DNA of 64,000 nucleotides from Bacillus swezeyi (GTDB lineage: Bacteria > Bacillota > Bacilli > Bacillales > Bacillaceae). The stretch spans positions 1-64,000 of the forward strand of contig NZ_MRBK01000030.1 in NCBI RefSeq assembly GCF_001969815.1. Direction: 5' to 3'. Shown one piece after another: positions 25,672-36,761 of the stretch (the stretch's first letter is position 1; the number at the start of each line of letters is the position of its first letter). The translations under genes and the position numbers were made by a program. Under the pieces are notes generated by a model. It was not told where the DNA came from. It did no database searches and saw only the letters and a program-made list of their open reading frames with translations.

Positions 25672-28035
25672 TTATTTTAATTCGACAATCGTAACTCCTG
25701 ACCCTCCCTCTCCCGCTTCGCCGAACCGGGAGTTTTTCACATTGCGGTGGGATTTCAAAAGATCTTGGACGCCTTTTCTGAGGGCACCCGTTCCTTTCCC
25801 ATGAATGATCGATACCCTCGGATATCCGGCCAGCACCGCATCATCCAAATATTTTTCAACCCTGTGAAGCGCATTTTCATACCGTTCGCCTCTAAGGTCG
25901 AGTTCGAGTGACACATGATATTCTTTCCCTTTGACCGCGGCGATCGATTTTTGTTTCTCGGGTTCAGGCGCTGATTTCAGAAATTCAAGATCCTTTTCCT
26001 TCACCTTCATTTTCAGGATGCCGATTTGGACATTCCATTCATCTGCGCCCGTTTTTTCAAGCAGTGTGCCTTTTTGGCCGAAGGTTAAAACCTTGACTTC
26101 GTCGCCAGGCTTCAAGACGCGCTTGTCCGTTTTTTTCTTTGCAGGCTTTTTCGTCTTTTCAAATGAAGGGACCGCTTCTTCAAGACGCTTTTTCGCCTCG
26201 ATTAATTCATGGTCTTTAAACGCTTTATGATCTTCTTTGATCATGCGGAGCGACTGGATGATCTCGTCCGCCTCTTTCATGGCTTCCTTGACTTTTTCAG
26301 CCGCTTTTTGCTCCGCTTCTTCATAAAGCCTGTCTTTTCGCTCCTGCCATTCGCTGATCTGCTTTTGCAGGTCGCGGTGAAGGGCTTGAGCCTCCGCACG
26401 GATCGTTTCGGTTTCAGCCAATTCCGTTTCCGCGCGCTTCTTGCTGTCTTCAAGCGATGCGATCATCGTGTCGACTTCATTGTGTTCAGCCGTCATCTCG
26501 GATTTGGCACGGCCGATCAAATGGTCAGGCAGACCGAGGCGCTTCGAAATTTCAAAAGCATTGCTTCGGCCGGGCACTCCGATTAACAGCTTATAAGTCG
26601 GAGACAATGTTTCAATATCAAATTCGACGCTCGCATTGATGACATTGTCGCGATTATAGCCGTATGCTTTAAGCTCCGGATAGTGAGTCGTGGCAATAAC
26701 GCGTGCACCCGTCTGATATACTTCGTCAAGGATGCTGATCGCAAGAGCCGCCCCTTCCTGCGGATCTGTCCCGGCTCCGAGCTCGTCAAACAGCACAAGG
26801 CTGTTTTCCGTCATGTCTTTCAAAATATCGACGATGTTCACCATGTGTGAAGAGAATGTACTTAAGCTCTGTTCGATTGACTGTTCATCACCGATATCGG
26901 CAAATACCTGGTCAAACACAGCGATTTCTGAACCTTCCCCCGCCGGCACATGCAGTCCGGACTGTGCCATAAGCGTCAGCAGTCCGAGCGTTTTCAGCGT
27001 AACCGTTTTTCCGCCTGTATTCGGACCCGTGATCACAATCGTTGTAAATTCTCCGCCAAGCTCGATGTCATTGGGAACGACCTGATCGGCTGGCAAAAGC
27101 GGATGGCGCGCTTGGATCAGCCGGACGTAACCGTCTCTATTGACAGCCGGTTTGACAGCTTTTGTCGCTTTTGCGTATTTCGCTTTTGCAAAAATAAAAT
27201 CAAGCGTCTGCAATATTTTGACATCGTGAAAAAGTTCATCCGTGTGCTCTGCGGTCTTTTCTGTCAGCATGCGCAGAATTCGTTCGATTTCCTGCTTTTC
27301 GTTTACTTTTGCCTGGCGAAGCGAATTGTTCATATCCACTATCGCCTGAGGCTCGATAAACAATGTCGCCCCGGAAGATGACTGATCATGCACAATTCCT
27401 CCGTAGCTTGATCTGTATTCCTGCTTTACCGGAATGACGAAGCGGTCATTTCGAATCGTGATAATCGTGTCTGAGAGCATTTTTTGCGCGGAAGAGGAGC
27501 GCAGTATCGATTCAAGCCGATCCCTGATTCTTGATTCAAGCGTCCGCAGCTGCGTCCTGATCCCCCTCAATGTTTCAGATGCATGGTCAAGCACTTCTCC
27601 ATGGTCATCGATGCACGAATTAATGTCTTTTTCCAAGGCAGAGAGCGGAATCAGCTTTTCTGCATACTGATGGAGACAGGGGATATCAACTCCGTCCTCA
27701 AACAGCCCTTCAAGAAAGTGCTTCATCTGTTTTGCGGCATATAATAGACCCGATATTTCCGTAAACTCTGCCGGGCTTAGCATGCTGCCGATTTCAGCTC
27801 TCCGCAATGCTTTTCTAATGTCGGAAAGGCCGCCGAAAGGAGCATTCCCCTTTAACCGCAGGACGGTCCCGGCCTCATCGACTTCTTCCTGCAAGTTTTT
27901 GACCTCCTCCAATGAACGGGAAGGCTTAAGCTCAAAAAGCATTTCCTTCCCTAAAGAAGAGGCCGCATGCTCTGCAAGCTGTTCTTTTACTTTATGAAAT
28001 TCAAGTGCTGATAGCGCTTTTTGCTGCAAAATCAA
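25672..28035 (-). CDS. mutS2: MutS2 family ATPase/nuclease
   Basis: 787 residues. N-terminal MutS-like core and lever helices, then Walker [10 protein letters not shown] near residue 329, DELGAGTDP (Walker B), a long coiled-coil clamp (about 510-620), a KOW-like region and a C-terminal Smr domain ([25 protein letters not shown]). MutS2 suppresses recombination and in B. subtilis also rescues collided ribosomes. The start is TTG at 28035 behind AAGGAGG. It lies 10 nt after polX. Confidence 0.96.
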   Translation of the reverse strand: MILQQKALSALEFHKVKEQLAEHAASSLGKEMLFELKPSRSLEEVKNLQEEVDEAGTVLRLKGNAPFGGLSDIRKALRRAEIGSMLSPAEFTEISGLLYAAKQMKHFLEGLFEDGVDIPCLHQYAEKLIPLSALEKDINSCIDDHGEVLDHASETLRGIRTQLRTLESRIRDRLESILRSSSAQKMLSDTIITIRNDRFVIPVKQEYRSSYGGIVHDQSSSGATLFIEPQAIVDMNNSLRQAKVNEKQEIERILRMLTEKTAEHTDELFHDVKILQTLDFIFAKAKYAKATKAVKPAVNRDGYVRLIQARHPLLPADQVVPNDIELGGEFTTIVITGPNTGGKTVTLKTLGLLTLMAQSGLHVPAGEGSEIAVFDQVFADIGDEQSIEQSLSTFSSHMVNIVDILKDMTENSLVLFDELGAGTDPQEGAALAISILDEVYQTGARVIATTHYPELKAYGYNRDNVINASVEFDIETLSPTYKLLIGVPGRSNAFEISKRLGLPDHLIGRAKSEMTAEHNEVDTMIASLEDSKKRAETELAETETIRAEAQALHRDLQKQISEWQERKDRLYEEAEQKAAEKVKEAMKEADEIIQSLRMIKEDHKAFKDHELIEAKKRLEEAVPSFEKTKKPAKKKTDKRVLKPGDEVKVLTFGQKGTLLEKTGADEWNVQIGILKMKVKEKDLEFLKSAPEPEKQKSIAAVKGKEYHVSLELDLRGERYENALHRVEKYLDDAVLAGYPRVSIIHGKGTGALRKGVQDLLKSHRNVKNSRFGEAGEGGSGVTIVELK

Positions 28036-28045
28036 TTAAACCTCC

Positions 28046-29761
28046 TTAAGATCGGCGGCGCGACAAAAATGCCTGGACTTCGTCAAAGGAACGGGCATTC
28101 AATACGTTCGCTTTCCCGGTCCATCCTTTTCTCGCTGCCGTAATGCCCGTTTTCATATCATCAAGCATCTCTGTGCTGTGGGCATCCGTATTAATGACAA
28201 GCGTCACCCCGGCGGCATTCGCTTTGATCAAATGTTCCATTCTAAGATCGAGCCGTGCAGGGTTGGCGTTCAGCTCCAAGGCTGTATTCGTTTTTTTCGC
28301 CAGCTCGATCAGCTGGTCAATATCCACTTCATACCCTGCTCTTCTTCCGATCAGTCGTCCCGTCGGATGGGCGATGATATCGACGTGCTGATTCATCAGC
28401 GCATTTTCGAGCCGCTTCATGATGACGTGCTGCGGCTGGGAAAAGCTTGAATGGATCGAAGCGATGACAATATCCATCTCCGCAAGCAGTTCATCATCAT
28501 AGTCAAGCGTCCCATCTGGCAGGATGTCCATCTCAACGCCTTTAAAAATGTGAAACTCGGTAAATTCCTTGTTCAGTTCGTCAATTTCCTTCGCCTGCAT
28601 ACGCAGCCTTTCCGGCGTCAAGCCGCCGGCGACTTTTAAATATTGGGAGTGATCCGTGATCGCCATGTACCGATACCCTTTTGCCATGCAGGCCTCGGCC
28701 ATTTCCCTGATCGAAAAAGCGCCGTCGCTCCACGTCGAGTGCATATGGAGGTCCCCTTTTATGTCTTCTGTGGAAATCAGTTCGATATGGTCTCCGTATT
28801 CTTCGACCTCTTTTCCTGTCTCCCTTAGCTCAGGCGGAATAAAAGGTAGGCCGAAATGAGAGAAGAACTCCTTTTCACTGGAAAATGTTTGGATATCTCC
28901 TGTCTCTATATGTTCGACGCCGTATTCGCTGATTCTTTCGCCTCTTTCTTTGGCAAGCTGGCGCATTTTAATATTATGATCTTTTGATCCTGTAAAATGG
29001 TGGAGCGTCGTTGGAAACTGCTCCTCTGTCACCAGCCGGAAGTCGGCGCTGATGTCGTATTCAAATGAAAATGTCAGCGATACTTTCGTATCTCCGCTGG
29101 CAATGACCTCCCTGATGTTTGAAAGCTTCAGGAGCCCTTCGCGGACGAGGCTGGCATCTGTGACAGCCATAATATAATCAAGATCTTTCACCGTTTCTCT
29201 GGCCCGCCTCAAACTTCCGGCCCGTGAAAACTTGATAAGGCCTGGGAGTCCCTCAAGCTGTTCTTCGATCACATCTGCGACGGCCAAAGCAATCGCTATC
29301 GGGTACCGTTCAGGGCGTTTTCCGGCTTCCCCCAAAGCTTGGAGAATTTTTTCTTCCGTTTTCTTGCCGAATCCGGCAAGCCCTTGGACCTTCTGCTGTT
29401 CACAGGCTTCTTTTAAGGATGCAGCATCATAGACGCCCAGCTCCTGATAAAGCTTGGCAATTTTTTTGCCGCCAAGGCCCGGAAGTTTCAAAAGCGGAAC
29501 AAGCCCTTCGGGAACCTCCTCTTTTAAACGTTCAAGCGTGCCGGAAACGCCGTGATCCATATATTCCTTAATAACGGCATGCGTTCCTTTGCCGATTCCG
29601 GAAAGAGACATCATATCATCGATTTCAGACAGGCTGCGGTCATCTTGTTCAAGCGCCGCCGCGGCTTTTCTGAATGCTGATATTTTAAATGGGTTATCCC
29701 CTTTTAATTCCATATAGATCGCAATTGTTTCAAGCAGTCTGATGACATCTTTTTTATGCAA
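28046..29761 (-). CDS. polX: DNA polymerase/3'-5' exonuclease PolX
   Basis: 571 residues. Family X polymerase with helix-hairpin-helix regions (GIGKGTHAVIKEY, LPGLGGKKIAKLY), the palm SLRRARETVKDLDYIM with the metal-binding D-x-D, and a C-terminal PHP nuclease domain (GDLHMHSTWSDG at about 338, AITDHSQ, NTDAHST). It fills gaps in base-excision repair. First gene of polX-mutS2-yshE. In B. subtilis polX follows yshB-zapA in the same order. Confidence 0.96.
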   Translation of the reverse strand: MHKKDVIRLLETIAIYMELKGDNPFKISAFRKAAAALEQDDRSLSEIDDMMSLSGIGKGTHAVIKEYMDHGVSGTLERLKEEVPEGLVPLLKLPGLGGKKIAKLYQELGVYDAASLKEACEQQKVQGLAGFGKKTEEKILQALGEAGKRPERYPIAIALAVADVIEEQLEGLPGLIKFSRAGSLRRARETVKDLDYIMAVTDASLVREGLLKLSNIREVIASGDTKVSLTFSFEYDISADFRLVTEEQFPTTLHHFTGSKDHNIKMRQLAKERGERISEYGVEHIETGDIQTFSSEKEFFSHFGLPFIPPELRETGKEVEEYGDHIELISTEDIKGDLHMHSTWSDGAFSIREMAEACMAKGYRYMAITDHSQYLKVAGGLTPERLRMQAKEIDELNKEFTEFHIFKGVEMDILPDGTLDYDDELLAEMDIVIASIHSSFSQPQHVIMKRLENALMNQHVDIIAHPTGRLIGRRAGYEVDIDQLIELAKKTNTALELNANPARLDLRMEHLIKANAAGVTLVINTDAHSTEMLDDMKTGITAARKGWTGKANVLNARSFDEVQAFLSRRRS

Positions 29762-29863
29762 TTTTTTTCACCTCTTGTATCCCCGTGTTCATCCTGTTTC
29801 CATCATACAAATTTTTGGCTGTTCCTACAACAAACAGCCATCTTTCGACACATCTTTCACCTG

Positions 29864-29894
29864 AAAAAAAACTTCCCTAGAGCAGAGAAGTTTT
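29864..29894 (-). terminator. Terminator after zapA-yshB
   Basis: An 8-bp stem (AAAACTTC and GAAGTTTT on the minus strand) with a 12-nt loop, then a further T4 run. It overlaps the yshB stop and separates zapA-yshB from polX. Confidence 0.75.
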
Positions 29895-30441
29895 ACAAAG
29901 ATCCGTACTGATTCATCAGATTGTTTAACATATTGGATAGATACGGTGTTTTATGAATGATCAAATCTGCCATTACCGAGCCGGACATCATGTTTTGCAG
30001 CACTTCAATCGGCAGGAGCGTTCCGATGAACAGAACGACAAACACGAACAGGTAAATCTCCGCGAAACCGAGCACGGCACCGAGAATCTGGTTGATTTGC
30101 TTAAGGATCGGAATGCTTGCGACAGCATCCAAAAATGATGCGGCAATTCTCAGCAGGATCATCGTCAGGAAAAACAGAATCAGAAACGCAATCATGTTGT
30201 AATAGGCGCCTTCAAGGCTTCCGTTTACAAATGCCAGCGCCGTCTGGCCTCCCGAAAAGTCCGGAGACGGAATCCAGCCGAGCTTCGGCGCAAGGTCGCC
30301 ATAATAGGTTCCGGCCACAGCGATCGCTGCGATAAACGTCACCAAACGGATAAATTGGCGGATAAATCCTCTTTTCAGCCCAATAAACAGACCGGACAAA
30401 AGCAAAATAATAATGATGATATCTAACATCGTGATGTTCAA
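29893..30441 (-). CDS. yshB: CvpA-family membrane protein YshB
   Basis: 182 residues with four predicted membrane helices. The CvpA/YshB N terminus IIIILLLSGLFIGLKRGFIRQ is distinctive. The exact function is unknown; the E. coli homologue is needed for colicin V export. The start overlaps the zapA stop by 4 nt, so translation is coupled to the division gene. Confidence 0.88.
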   Translation of the reverse strand: MNITMLDIIIIILLLSGLFIGLKRGFIRQFIRLVTFIAAIAVAGTYYGDLAPKLGWIPSPDFSGGQTALAFVNGSLEGAYYNMIAFLILFFLTMILLRIAASFLDAVASIPILKQINQILGAVLGFAEIYLFVFVVLFIGTLLPIEVLQNMMSGSVMADLIIHKTPYLSNMLNNLMNQYGSL

Positions 30442-30695
30442 TCCTTTTCTTTAATTTGTCCTTTTAATCTCTCAAGTTCCTCTTGCAGTTTCAGATAATC
30501 GTGAACTGCGTTCACAGCAGTCAAGACGGCAAGCTTATTTATGTCAAGATACGGATTTTTTTCGTTGATTTCTCTCATTTTATCATCCACAATTGAGGCA
30601 ACGTGCCTCATATGGCTCTTCGTTTCATCGCCGATAATTGTGAAGTGCTGACCGTAGATGTCAACTGTTGTTTTTGTTTTTCGACCATCAGACAA
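30438..30695 (-). CDS. zapA: Cell division protein ZapA
   Basis: 85 residues. Beta strands with the KTTVDIYGQHFTIIGDET start, then a coiled coil ending in KLQEELERLKGQIKEKD. Binds and bundles FtsZ at the division site. The start is TTG at 30695 after GGAGGAG. It shares a short divergent promoter region (30696-30846) with rnhC. Confidence 0.93.
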   Translation of the reverse strand: MSDGRKTKTTVDIYGQHFTIIGDETKSHMRHVASIVDDKMREINEKNPYLDINKLAVLTAVNAVHDYLKLQEELERLKGQIKEKD

Positions 30696-30846
30696 CGTTT
30701 CTCCTCCATTCTACTTATGCGAGAATCCTAGTCTATATCATAACATGTTTGGAGATTGAATGGAAAGACGAGCCCTCCGCTGTTATGATACACTTATAAA
30801 AACATTGAATTAGCCTGTTTTATTAGCTAAAAAAGGAGATTAAACC

Positions 30847-31788
30847 GTGTCACATTCTGTTTTGAAAGTTCCCCAGCCTGTTATTGAACGGATGCAAAGC
30901 TACTACCGGTCTGATATTACTTCCCAATTGGTACAGGGAGCGGTTTTTCAGGCTAAGCCCCAAGGCTGCACCATTACAGCATATCGATCAGGAAAGGTTT
31001 TGTTCCAAGGAAAAAACGCCGAAAAGGAAGCCGGGCGTTGGGCGGCATCAGCCGAAGCGCCGGCGGAAAAAAAGACTCCCTCCAAAAAAAGCACCCCGTC
31101 CGTCTATCAGCCGCCTGAAGGCATCGGCTCAATGTCTGTCATCGGCTCGGATGAAGTCGGAACCGGCGATTATTTCGGCCCGATGACGGTCGTATGTGTT
31201 TACGCCGATAAAACAAAGCTGCCGCTTTTAAAAGAACTCGGCGTCAAAGATTCCAAACATTTAAAAGACCCGCAGATCGTCAAAATCGCACGCGATTTAA
31301 TCAAGACGGTACCCTACAGCCTGCTCGTTTTAAGAAACGAAAAGTACAATGAAATGCAGAAAAAAGGCATGAGTCAGGGGAAAATGAAAGCCCTTCTTCA
31401 CAACCAGGCAATTGCGAACCTCCTCAAAAAGCTGGACGGAATCCGCCCTGAGGCGATTTTAATCGATCAGTTCGCTGAACCGGCCGTTTATTTCAAACAT
31501 TTGGCAGGCAAGACCGCTATCAAAGAGCGTACATATTTCAGCACAAAAGCGGAAGGCATCCACCTGTCCGTCGCCGCTGCCTCGATCATCGCGCGCTATT
31601 CTTTTTTAATGGAGATGAATAAGCTTTCTAAAGAAGCCGGAATCACGCTTCCGAAAGGGGCTGGGGCGCTTGTCGATCAAGCTGCCGCAAAGCTGATCAA
31701 GAGAAAAGGCGAGACGGCGCTGAACCAATTTACGAAGCTGCATTTTGCGAATACGCAGAAGGCGAGACAGCTTGCCGCAAAGCTGTAA
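30847..31788 (+). CDS. rnhC: Ribonuclease HIII
   Basis: 313 residues. Degrades RNA in RNA-DNA hybrids. The N-terminal TBP-like substrate-binding domain (about 1-80) and the catalytic IGSDEVGTGDYFGPMTV with acidic residues near 100 are clear. Further motifs are LKDSKHLKD, ILIDQFAEP and VAAASIIARY. The start codon is GTG after AAAAGGAG. Divergent from zapA, as in B. subtilis. Confidence 0.96.
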   Translation: MSHSVLKVPQPVIERMQSYYRSDITSQLVQGAVFQAKPQGCTITAYRSGKVLFQGKNAEKEAGRWAASAEAPAEKKTPSKKSTPSVYQPPEGIGSMSVIGSDEVGTGDYFGPMTVVCVYADKTKLPLLKELGVKDSKHLKDPQIVKIARDLIKTVPYSLLVLRNEKYNEMQKKGMSQGKMKALLHNQAIANLLKKLDGIRPEAILIDQFAEPAVYFKHLAGKTAIKERTYFSTKAEGIHLSVAAASIIARYSFLMEMNKLSKEAGITLPKGAGALVDQAAAKLIKRKGETALNQFTKLHFANTQKARQLAAKL

Positions 31789-31792
31789 ATGA

Positions 31793-31830
31793 AAAAACTT
31801 GCAGAGAACATTGATTCTCTGCAAGTTTTT
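31793..31830. terminator. Bidirectional terminator between rnhC and pheT
   Basis: A 16-bp perfect stem (AAAAACTTGCAGAGAA and TTCTCTGCAAGTTTTT) with a 6-nt loop lies between convergent genes and has T runs both ways. Confidence 0.92.
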
Positions 31831-31833
31831 CGT

Positions 31834-34248
31834 TTAGCCTCTCAGCTTCGCATCGTATGTTTCCTCAAGTGCGTCTAATACTTTTTGATGGACTTTCGTC
31901 ACTTCTTCCTCAGTCAATGTTTGTTCCGTATTTAAATATTGCAGGCTGAAGGCGACCGATTTTTTGCCTTCTTCCATATGCTCGCCTTCATAGACGTCAA
32001 AGACATGCACTTCCTTCAATAATGTTCCTCCAGCTTTATTAATCACGTCTTCAAGCTGGCCGCTTGTGATTTCTTTTCCTACGACAAGCGCGATATCGCG
32101 TGTGACAGAAGGATACTTCGGAATGGCCGTATATCTGATGTCAGGCACCTTCACCGCAAAGAGTTCATGCAGATCAAGCTCAAATACATAAGTCTCATTC
32201 AGATCAAGCTCTTTTTCAACTGACGGATGAAGCTGGCCGATGAAGCCAATCAAAGAGCCATTGTATAAAATGTTGGCCGTCCGCCCAGGATGAAGCTCTT
32301 TTCTTTCAGACTGGACGAATTCGATGCCTTCACGAATGCCGAGCTTTTCTAAAAGGCCTTCGACAATGCCTTTGACGACAAAGAAATCGACCGGCTTTTT
32401 CTCGCCCTGCCAGAGGTTTTTGTGCCACAGACCTGTCACGGCTCCTGCAACATGTTCTTTTTCAACCGGTTTTGTATGCTCTTCGGCTTTTAAGAAAACT
32501 GAACCGACTTCGTAAAACGCCGCTGAATCGGTTTGCCTTGCCAGGTTATAGGAGACCGATTCAAGCAAGTTCGGAAGCAGGCTGTGCCTTAACACGCTTC
32601 TTTCCTCACTCATCGGCAGGGAAAGGATCGTTTTAAACGATTTTTCCAGGGCGTATGCGGTCGCTTTTTGGTCGTTTGTTAACGAGTATGTGATCGCCTG
32701 AGAAAGCCCCGCTCCTTCCAGGAAGCGTCTGAGTTTTCTCCGTTTTGCCTGATAAGGGGTCAGACCGCCTGCAAAGCCAGTCAATTCAGGAAGCGAAGAC
32801 GGAATGTTGTCATAGCCGTATAATCTTGCAACCTCTTCAATCAAGTCTTCTTCAATCGCAATATCGCCTCTTCTTGAAGGAACGGTAACGGTCAGATCAG
32901 CATCCGCTTCTTCAACAGGAAACCCTAGCTTTTGAAAAATATTGACCATTTCTTCTTTGCTGACGGACATGCCGAGCACCTTTGTTACTTTATCAGCGGA
33001 CAGGCTGATGACATTGTCTTTGATATCAAGGTGATCTTCTGCAACTGTGCCCTCTAAAACTGTGCCGCCTGCATATTGGCTGATCAGGTCTGCGGCGCGC
33101 TCTGCAGCAAGGCGCACCCGCGCGGGATCAATGCCTTTTTCAAAGCGGACGCTTGATTCGCTGCGAAGTCCCAGATCTTTTGAAGCCTTGCGGACGGTTT
33201 GTCCGTTAAAATATGCCGCCTCCAGCAAAATCGTCTTCGTATCTTCGCGGACTTCGGAGTCTGCTCCACCCATAACACCGGCGACAGCCTGCGGCGCAGA
33301 GCCGTTTGTGATGACAAGATGTTCAGGCGTTAATGTTCTTTCCTGTTCATCGAGCGTCATCATCGTTTCATTTTCGTAAGCTTTGCGGACGACGACCTCT
33401 TTTGAGCCGAAGCGGTCGTAATCAAAAGCATGCAGCGGCTGGCCGTACTCGAGCAGCACAAAGTTCGTAATATCAACCACATTATTGTGCGGCCTGATTC
33501 CGGCATTGATCAGCTTTGTCTGCATCCAAAGCGGAGACGGGCCGATTTTGACATCTTTAATGATTTTCGCCGCATATAAAGGATTGGCTTTTATATCTTC
33601 AATTTTGACTGACATGTAGTCGGCCGCTTTTTCAGCGCTTGCTTGATAAGCCGTTTCAGGAAGCTTGACTTCGCGGCCAAGAATGGCTGCCACTTCATAG
33701 GCGACACCGAGCATATTCATCGCGTCGGCTCGGTTTGGCGTCAGCCCGAGCTCCAGCACCGCATCATCGAGCGCCAGGCTCTTGAGGGCGTCAGTACCTG
33801 TTTCAGCGTCGCTCGGGAATACGAAAATCCCTTCCGCATATTCTTGTGGTACAAGCTTTCCTTGAATGCCAAGCTCCTGCAAAGAGCAGATCATGCCGTT
33901 CGACGCTTCACCGCGAAGCTTCGCTTTTTTGATTTTAAAATTGCCCGGCAAAACCGCGCCAACCGTGGCGACGGCTACCTTTTGCCCTCCGTCCACATTC
34001 GGAGCTCCGCAGATGATTTGCACAGGCTCTTCCTCGCCGATATCGACAAGACATTTATTTAACTTATCGGCGTTCGGATGCTGCTCCCGTTCCAGAACAT
34101 GTCCGATGACAACACCTTTCATTCCTTCTCCTTTATATTCAATGCCTTCTACTTCGATCCCGCTTCTCGTAATCTTTTCAGCGAGAATGTCCGGCGTCAT
34201 TCCGTCTAAATTCACGTATTCCTGCAACCATTTATATGAAACAAACAT
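31834..34248 (-). CDS. pheT: Phenylalanyl-tRNA synthetase beta subunit
   Basis: 804 residues, equal to B. subtilis. With PheS forms the alpha2beta2 enzyme. Domains in order: tRNA-binding EMAP-like (about 40-150), B3/B4 editing (about 210-400), B5, catalytic-like core and the C-terminal anticodon-binding FDX-ACB ([13 protein letters not shown] to the end). The start was set at ATG 34248 with AGGAGGACG; an adjacent GTG codon could add one residue. It follows pheS by 15 nt. Confidence 0.97.
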   Translation of the reverse strand: MFVSYKWLQEYVNLDGMTPDILAEKITRSGIEVEGIEYKGEGMKGVVIGHVLEREQHPNADKLNKCLVDIGEEEPVQIICGAPNVDGGQKVAVATVGAVLPGNFKIKKAKLRGEASNGMICSLQELGIQGKLVPQEYAEGIFVFPSDAETGTDALKSLALDDAVLELGLTPNRADAMNMLGVAYEVAAILGREVKLPETAYQASAEKAADYMSVKIEDIKANPLYAAKIIKDVKIGPSPLWMQTKLINAGIRPHNNVVDITNFVLLEYGQPLHAFDYDRFGSKEVVVRKAYENETMMTLDEQERTLTPEHLVITNGSAPQAVAGVMGGADSEVREDTKTILLEAAYFNGQTVRKASKDLGLRSESSVRFEKGIDPARVRLAAERAADLISQYAGGTVLEGTVAEDHLDIKDNVISLSADKVTKVLGMSVSKEEMVNIFQKLGFPVEEADADLTVTVPSRRGDIAIEEDLIEEVARLYGYDNIPSSLPELTGFAGGLTPYQAKRRKLRRFLEGAGLSQAITYSLTNDQKATAYALEKSFKTILSLPMSEERSVLRHSLLPNLLESVSYNLARQTDSAAFYEVGSVFLKAEEHTKPVEKEHVAGAVTGLWHKNLWQGEKKPVDFFVVKGIVEGLLEKLGIREGIEFVQSERKELHPGRTANILYNGSLIGFIGQLHPSVEKELDLNETYVFELDLHELFAVKVPDIRYTAIPKYPSVTRDIALVVGKEITSGQLEDVINKAGGTLLKEVHVFDVYEGEHMEEGKKSVAFSLQYLNTEQTLTEEEVTKVHQKVLDALEETYDAKLRG

Positions 34249-34263
34249 CACGCGTCCTCCTCT

Positions 34264-35298
34264 TTAAGCCTGTTTAAATTGAGATAAAAATCTGACATCG
34301 TTCGTATAGAAATGACGGATATCATCAATGCCGTATTTCAGCATCGCGATCCGTTCAACACCCATTCCAAAGGCAAATCCCTGATATTCTTTGGAATCAA
34401 AACCCGCCATTTCAAGCACGTTCGGATGCACCATTCCCGCTCCGAGAATTTCAATCCAGCCGGTTTGTTTACAAACAGAACAGCCTTTTCCTCCGCATTT
34501 GAAGCAGGAGACATCAACTTCAACAGACGGTTCTGTAAACGGGAAAAAGCTTGGACGCAGTCTGATTTCGCGTTCTTCTCCGAACATCTTTTTCGCGACG
34601 GTTTCAAGCGTTCCTTTCAAGTCGCTCATGCTGATATGATGATCGACGCAAAGCCCTTCGATCTGCATAAACTGATGCGAGTGTGTCGCATCATCATTGT
34701 CGCGGCGGTACACTTTGCCAGGGCAGATGATTTTAACAGGGCCTTTTCCTTTATGCTTCTCCATGGTGCGCGTCTGAACAGGAGACGTCTGCGTTCTCAT
34801 CAGCGTGTCTTCCGTAATATAAAAGCTGTCCTGCATATCGCGGGCCGGATGCTCTTTCGGAAGGTTGAGCGCTTCAAAGTTATAGTAGTCCGTCTCTACT
34901 TCAGGACCCTCTTCCACTGAATACCCCATGCTGATAAACAAGTCTTCAATATCTTCGGTAACGATTGTCAGCGGATGCCGCGAACCCGTTTTGACGGGGC
35001 TTCCCGGAAGCGTCACATCAATCGTCTGTTCTTTCAGCTTTCTTTTGACTTCTTCCTCTTCAAGGCGGGCATTCTTTTCGGCAACCGCCTGAGCGATCGT
35101 TTCTCTTACTTCGTTTGCCAAAGCGCCCATTTTTGGTCTTTCTTCAGCAGAAAGCTTTCCCATTCCCCGAAGCACTTCTGTGATCGGTCCTTTTTTTCCA
35201 AGATACGCAACGCGGACATCGTTGACTTCTTTTAATGAATCTGCGGCTTCGACTTTTTCGACCGCTTCTTTCTCAAGCCGTTTCAGCTCTTCCTGCAT
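34264..35298 (-). CDS. pheS: Phenylalanyl-tRNA synthetase alpha subunit
   Basis: 344 residues, equal to B. subtilis. An N-terminal coiled-coil arm (about 1-80) contacts tRNA; class II motifs follow: [44 protein letters not shown] and [11 protein letters not shown]. The start is ATG 35298 behind AAAAGGAGG. The frame stays open 15 codons upstream into the leader, without a site. First gene of pheST, controlled by the T-box upstream. Confidence 0.97.
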   Translation of the reverse strand: MQEELKRLEKEAVEKVEAADSLKEVNDVRVAYLGKKGPITEVLRGMGKLSAEERPKMGALANEVRETIAQAVAEKNARLEEEEVKRKLKEQTIDVTLPGSPVKTGSRHPLTIVTEDIEDLFISMGYSVEEGPEVETDYYNFEALNLPKEHPARDMQDSFYITEDTLMRTQTSPVQTRTMEKHKGKGPVKIICPGKVYRRDNDDATHSHQFMQIEGLCVDHHISMSDLKGTLETVAKKMFGEEREIRLRPSFFPFTEPSVEVDVSCFKCGGKGCSVCKQTGWIEILGAGMVHPNVLEMAGFDSKEYQGFAFGMGVERIAMLKYGIDDIRHFYTNDVRFLSQFKQA

Positions 35299-35342
35299 GT
35301 TTGAAATTCCTCCTTTTATATAGAAAACCCAGTTTCTCGGCA

Positions 35343-35617
35343 ATAAAAAAAGCCCCTTTCTTGATGAAAGGGACGAATCGTGGCCGTGGTACCACCCTTT
35401 TTAAACAAAGCAAAAAAAGCTTTGTTCCTCACTTCATTGACATAACGGAATGAATCCGGTTCACCTTTACACATCTCTGGAGACGCGGTCCCGGTGACAA
35501 CTCAAGAGGTGAAGCGTTTTTTAGCTTTCCATAAAAATGCTTTCAGTCCAAGGCACTTTCTCCCTAAATGGCGGCGTGGTAAAAAACGGGTCCTCTATCA
35601 CTGTTTTTAAACATATT
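35343..35617 (-). promoter_or_regulatory. T-box leader of pheST (specifier UUC, Phe)
   Basis: The minus-strand T-box sequence GGGTGGTACCACGG is at 35384-35397, followed by a terminator hairpin (CCCTTTC and GAAAGGG, then T7) at 35343-35372. In stem I the helix GTTTTTTA/TAAAAAAC places a GCTTCA loop with TTC (35511-35513) as specifier, matching phenylalanine. Uncharged tRNA-Phe should favour antitermination. Confidence 0.93.
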
Positions 35618-35623
35618 ACATTC

Positions 35624-35652
35624 ATTATAGTGAATTACATGATCCTGTGCAA
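35624..35652 (-). promoter_or_regulatory. Sigma-A promoter of pheST
   Basis: TTGCAC (35647-35652), a 17-nt spacer and a perfect TATAAT (35624-35629) on the minus strand, just before the T-box leader. Confidence 0.85.
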
Positions 35653-35656
35653 CAGG

Positions 35657-36403
35657 TTATCCGCGGAGATGATAGATTAAGACCGCTGCAGCGGCTGCCA
35701 CATTCAGCGATTCCGCTTTACCGTATATAGGCACATACAGATTCAGATCCGTCCTCTCCAGCAGATCGGGGTCAACCCCTGAGCCTTCATTTCCGATCAG
35801 AAGCGCAAATGCCTGTGACGGGTCCGCCTCCCTGAATGGGACTGCATTTTGCAGCGCAGTGCCGTATACAGGAACATTTTTTTCCTTCAGCTCTTCAATC
35901 AGCGCAGAAAGCTCCGCTTTGATAATCGGAATATGAAAATGCGAGCCTTGAGCCGATCTGAGCGTTTTGGCATTATAAGGGTCGACCGTCCCATGGCCGA
36001 TGACAACGGCATCGATCCCGGCGGCATCAGCCGTCCGGATGATCGTCCCTAAGTTGCCCGGGTCTTGCACCGCGTCTGCAAGGAGCAGCTTTTCATATCG
36101 AAAATGACTGCTTTCCGGCATTTGGCAGACAGCGGCGACGGTCTGCGGCGTCTCCGTTTCCGTTATAGCTGAATAAGCATCAGCGCTCAGAATGTAGCAA
36201 GAAACAGACACATCAAGTCCAGCCGGAAGATCTGCTTCGTCCGTAACCATGATTTCTTTAACAGCACCAGGCGTCTTCAGCGCTTCTTCAACGAGATGCT
36301 CGCCTTCTATTAAAAAAGTATTGGTTTTTGTCCGCTCTTTTTTCGTGTGAAGCTTTTTCCAATCCTTCACTTTTTGATTTTTGGCTGATTCAATTCGTTT
36401 CAA
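35657..36403 (-). CDS. ysgA: SpoU/TrmH-family RNA methyltransferase YsgA
   Basis: 248 residues. An N-terminal substrate-binding domain (NQKVKDWKKLHTKKERTKTNTFLIEG) and a SPOUT knot domain with DAVQDPGNLGTIIRTADAAG, LIGNEGSGVD and YGKAESLNVAAAAAVLIYHLRG. It probably 2'-O-methylates ribose in rRNA; the site is unknown. The start is TTG at 36403, 8 nt after AAAGGAGTC, giving exactly the B. subtilis length; an upstream in-frame TTG lacks a site. Divergent from sspI. Confidence 0.92.
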   Translation of the reverse strand: MKRIESAKNQKVKDWKKLHTKKERTKTNTFLIEGEHLVEEALKTPGAVKEIMVTDEADLPAGLDVSVSCYILSADAYSAITETETPQTVAAVCQMPESSHFRYEKLLLADAVQDPGNLGTIIRTADAAGIDAVVIGHGTVDPYNAKTLRSAQGSHFHIPIIKAELSALIEELKEKNVPVYGTALQNAVPFREADPSQAFALLIGNEGSGVDPDLLERTDLNLYVPIYGKAESLNVAAAAAVLIYHLRG

Positions 36404-36519
36404 ATCGTTTTGACTCCTTTTGTCTGGCAATAGTCACATTATATCTCATCAATGGTACATAATAAACCCGGAAGCGAGACAGAATATAGAACATCAGATC
36501 ATGAAATGGAGTGAAAAAC

Positions 36520-36729
36520 ATGGATTTGAATTTGCGCCATGCCGTCATTGCCAATGTAACAGGGAATTCACAGGAACAGCTTGAACATACGATCGTTGAT
36601 GCGATCCAAAGCGGTGAAGAAAAAATGCTCCCTGGATTGGGCGTATTGTTTGAAGTGATTTGGCAGCACGCTTCTGATTCAGACAAAACTGAAATGCTCG
36701 AGACATTGGAGCAAGGATTAAAACAATAA
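36520..36729 (+). CDS. sspI: Small acid-soluble spore protein I
   Basis: 69 residues ([20 protein letters not shown]...), the SspI family of minor forespore proteins. The ATG at 36520 has GGAGTG 6 nt upstream; a GTG 9 nt before it does not. It is expressed in the forespore under sigma-G in B. subtilis; a CATAATA element about 60 nt upstream is compatible, but I found no convincing -35. Single gene with its own terminator. Confidence 0.92.
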   Translation: MDLNLRHAVIANVTGNSQEQLEHTIVDAIQSGEEKMLPGLGVLFEVIWQHASDSDKTEMLETLEQGLKQ

Positions 36730-36760
36730 ACCGGAGGCCAAGATGGCCCCGGTTTATTTT
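36727..36760. terminator. Terminator between sspI and cstA
   Basis: TAAACCGG/CCGGTTTA and an inner AGGCC/GGCC pairing form a stem followed by TTTT. It lies between convergent sspI and cstA stops and may serve both. Confidence 0.8.
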
Positions 36761-36761
36761 G

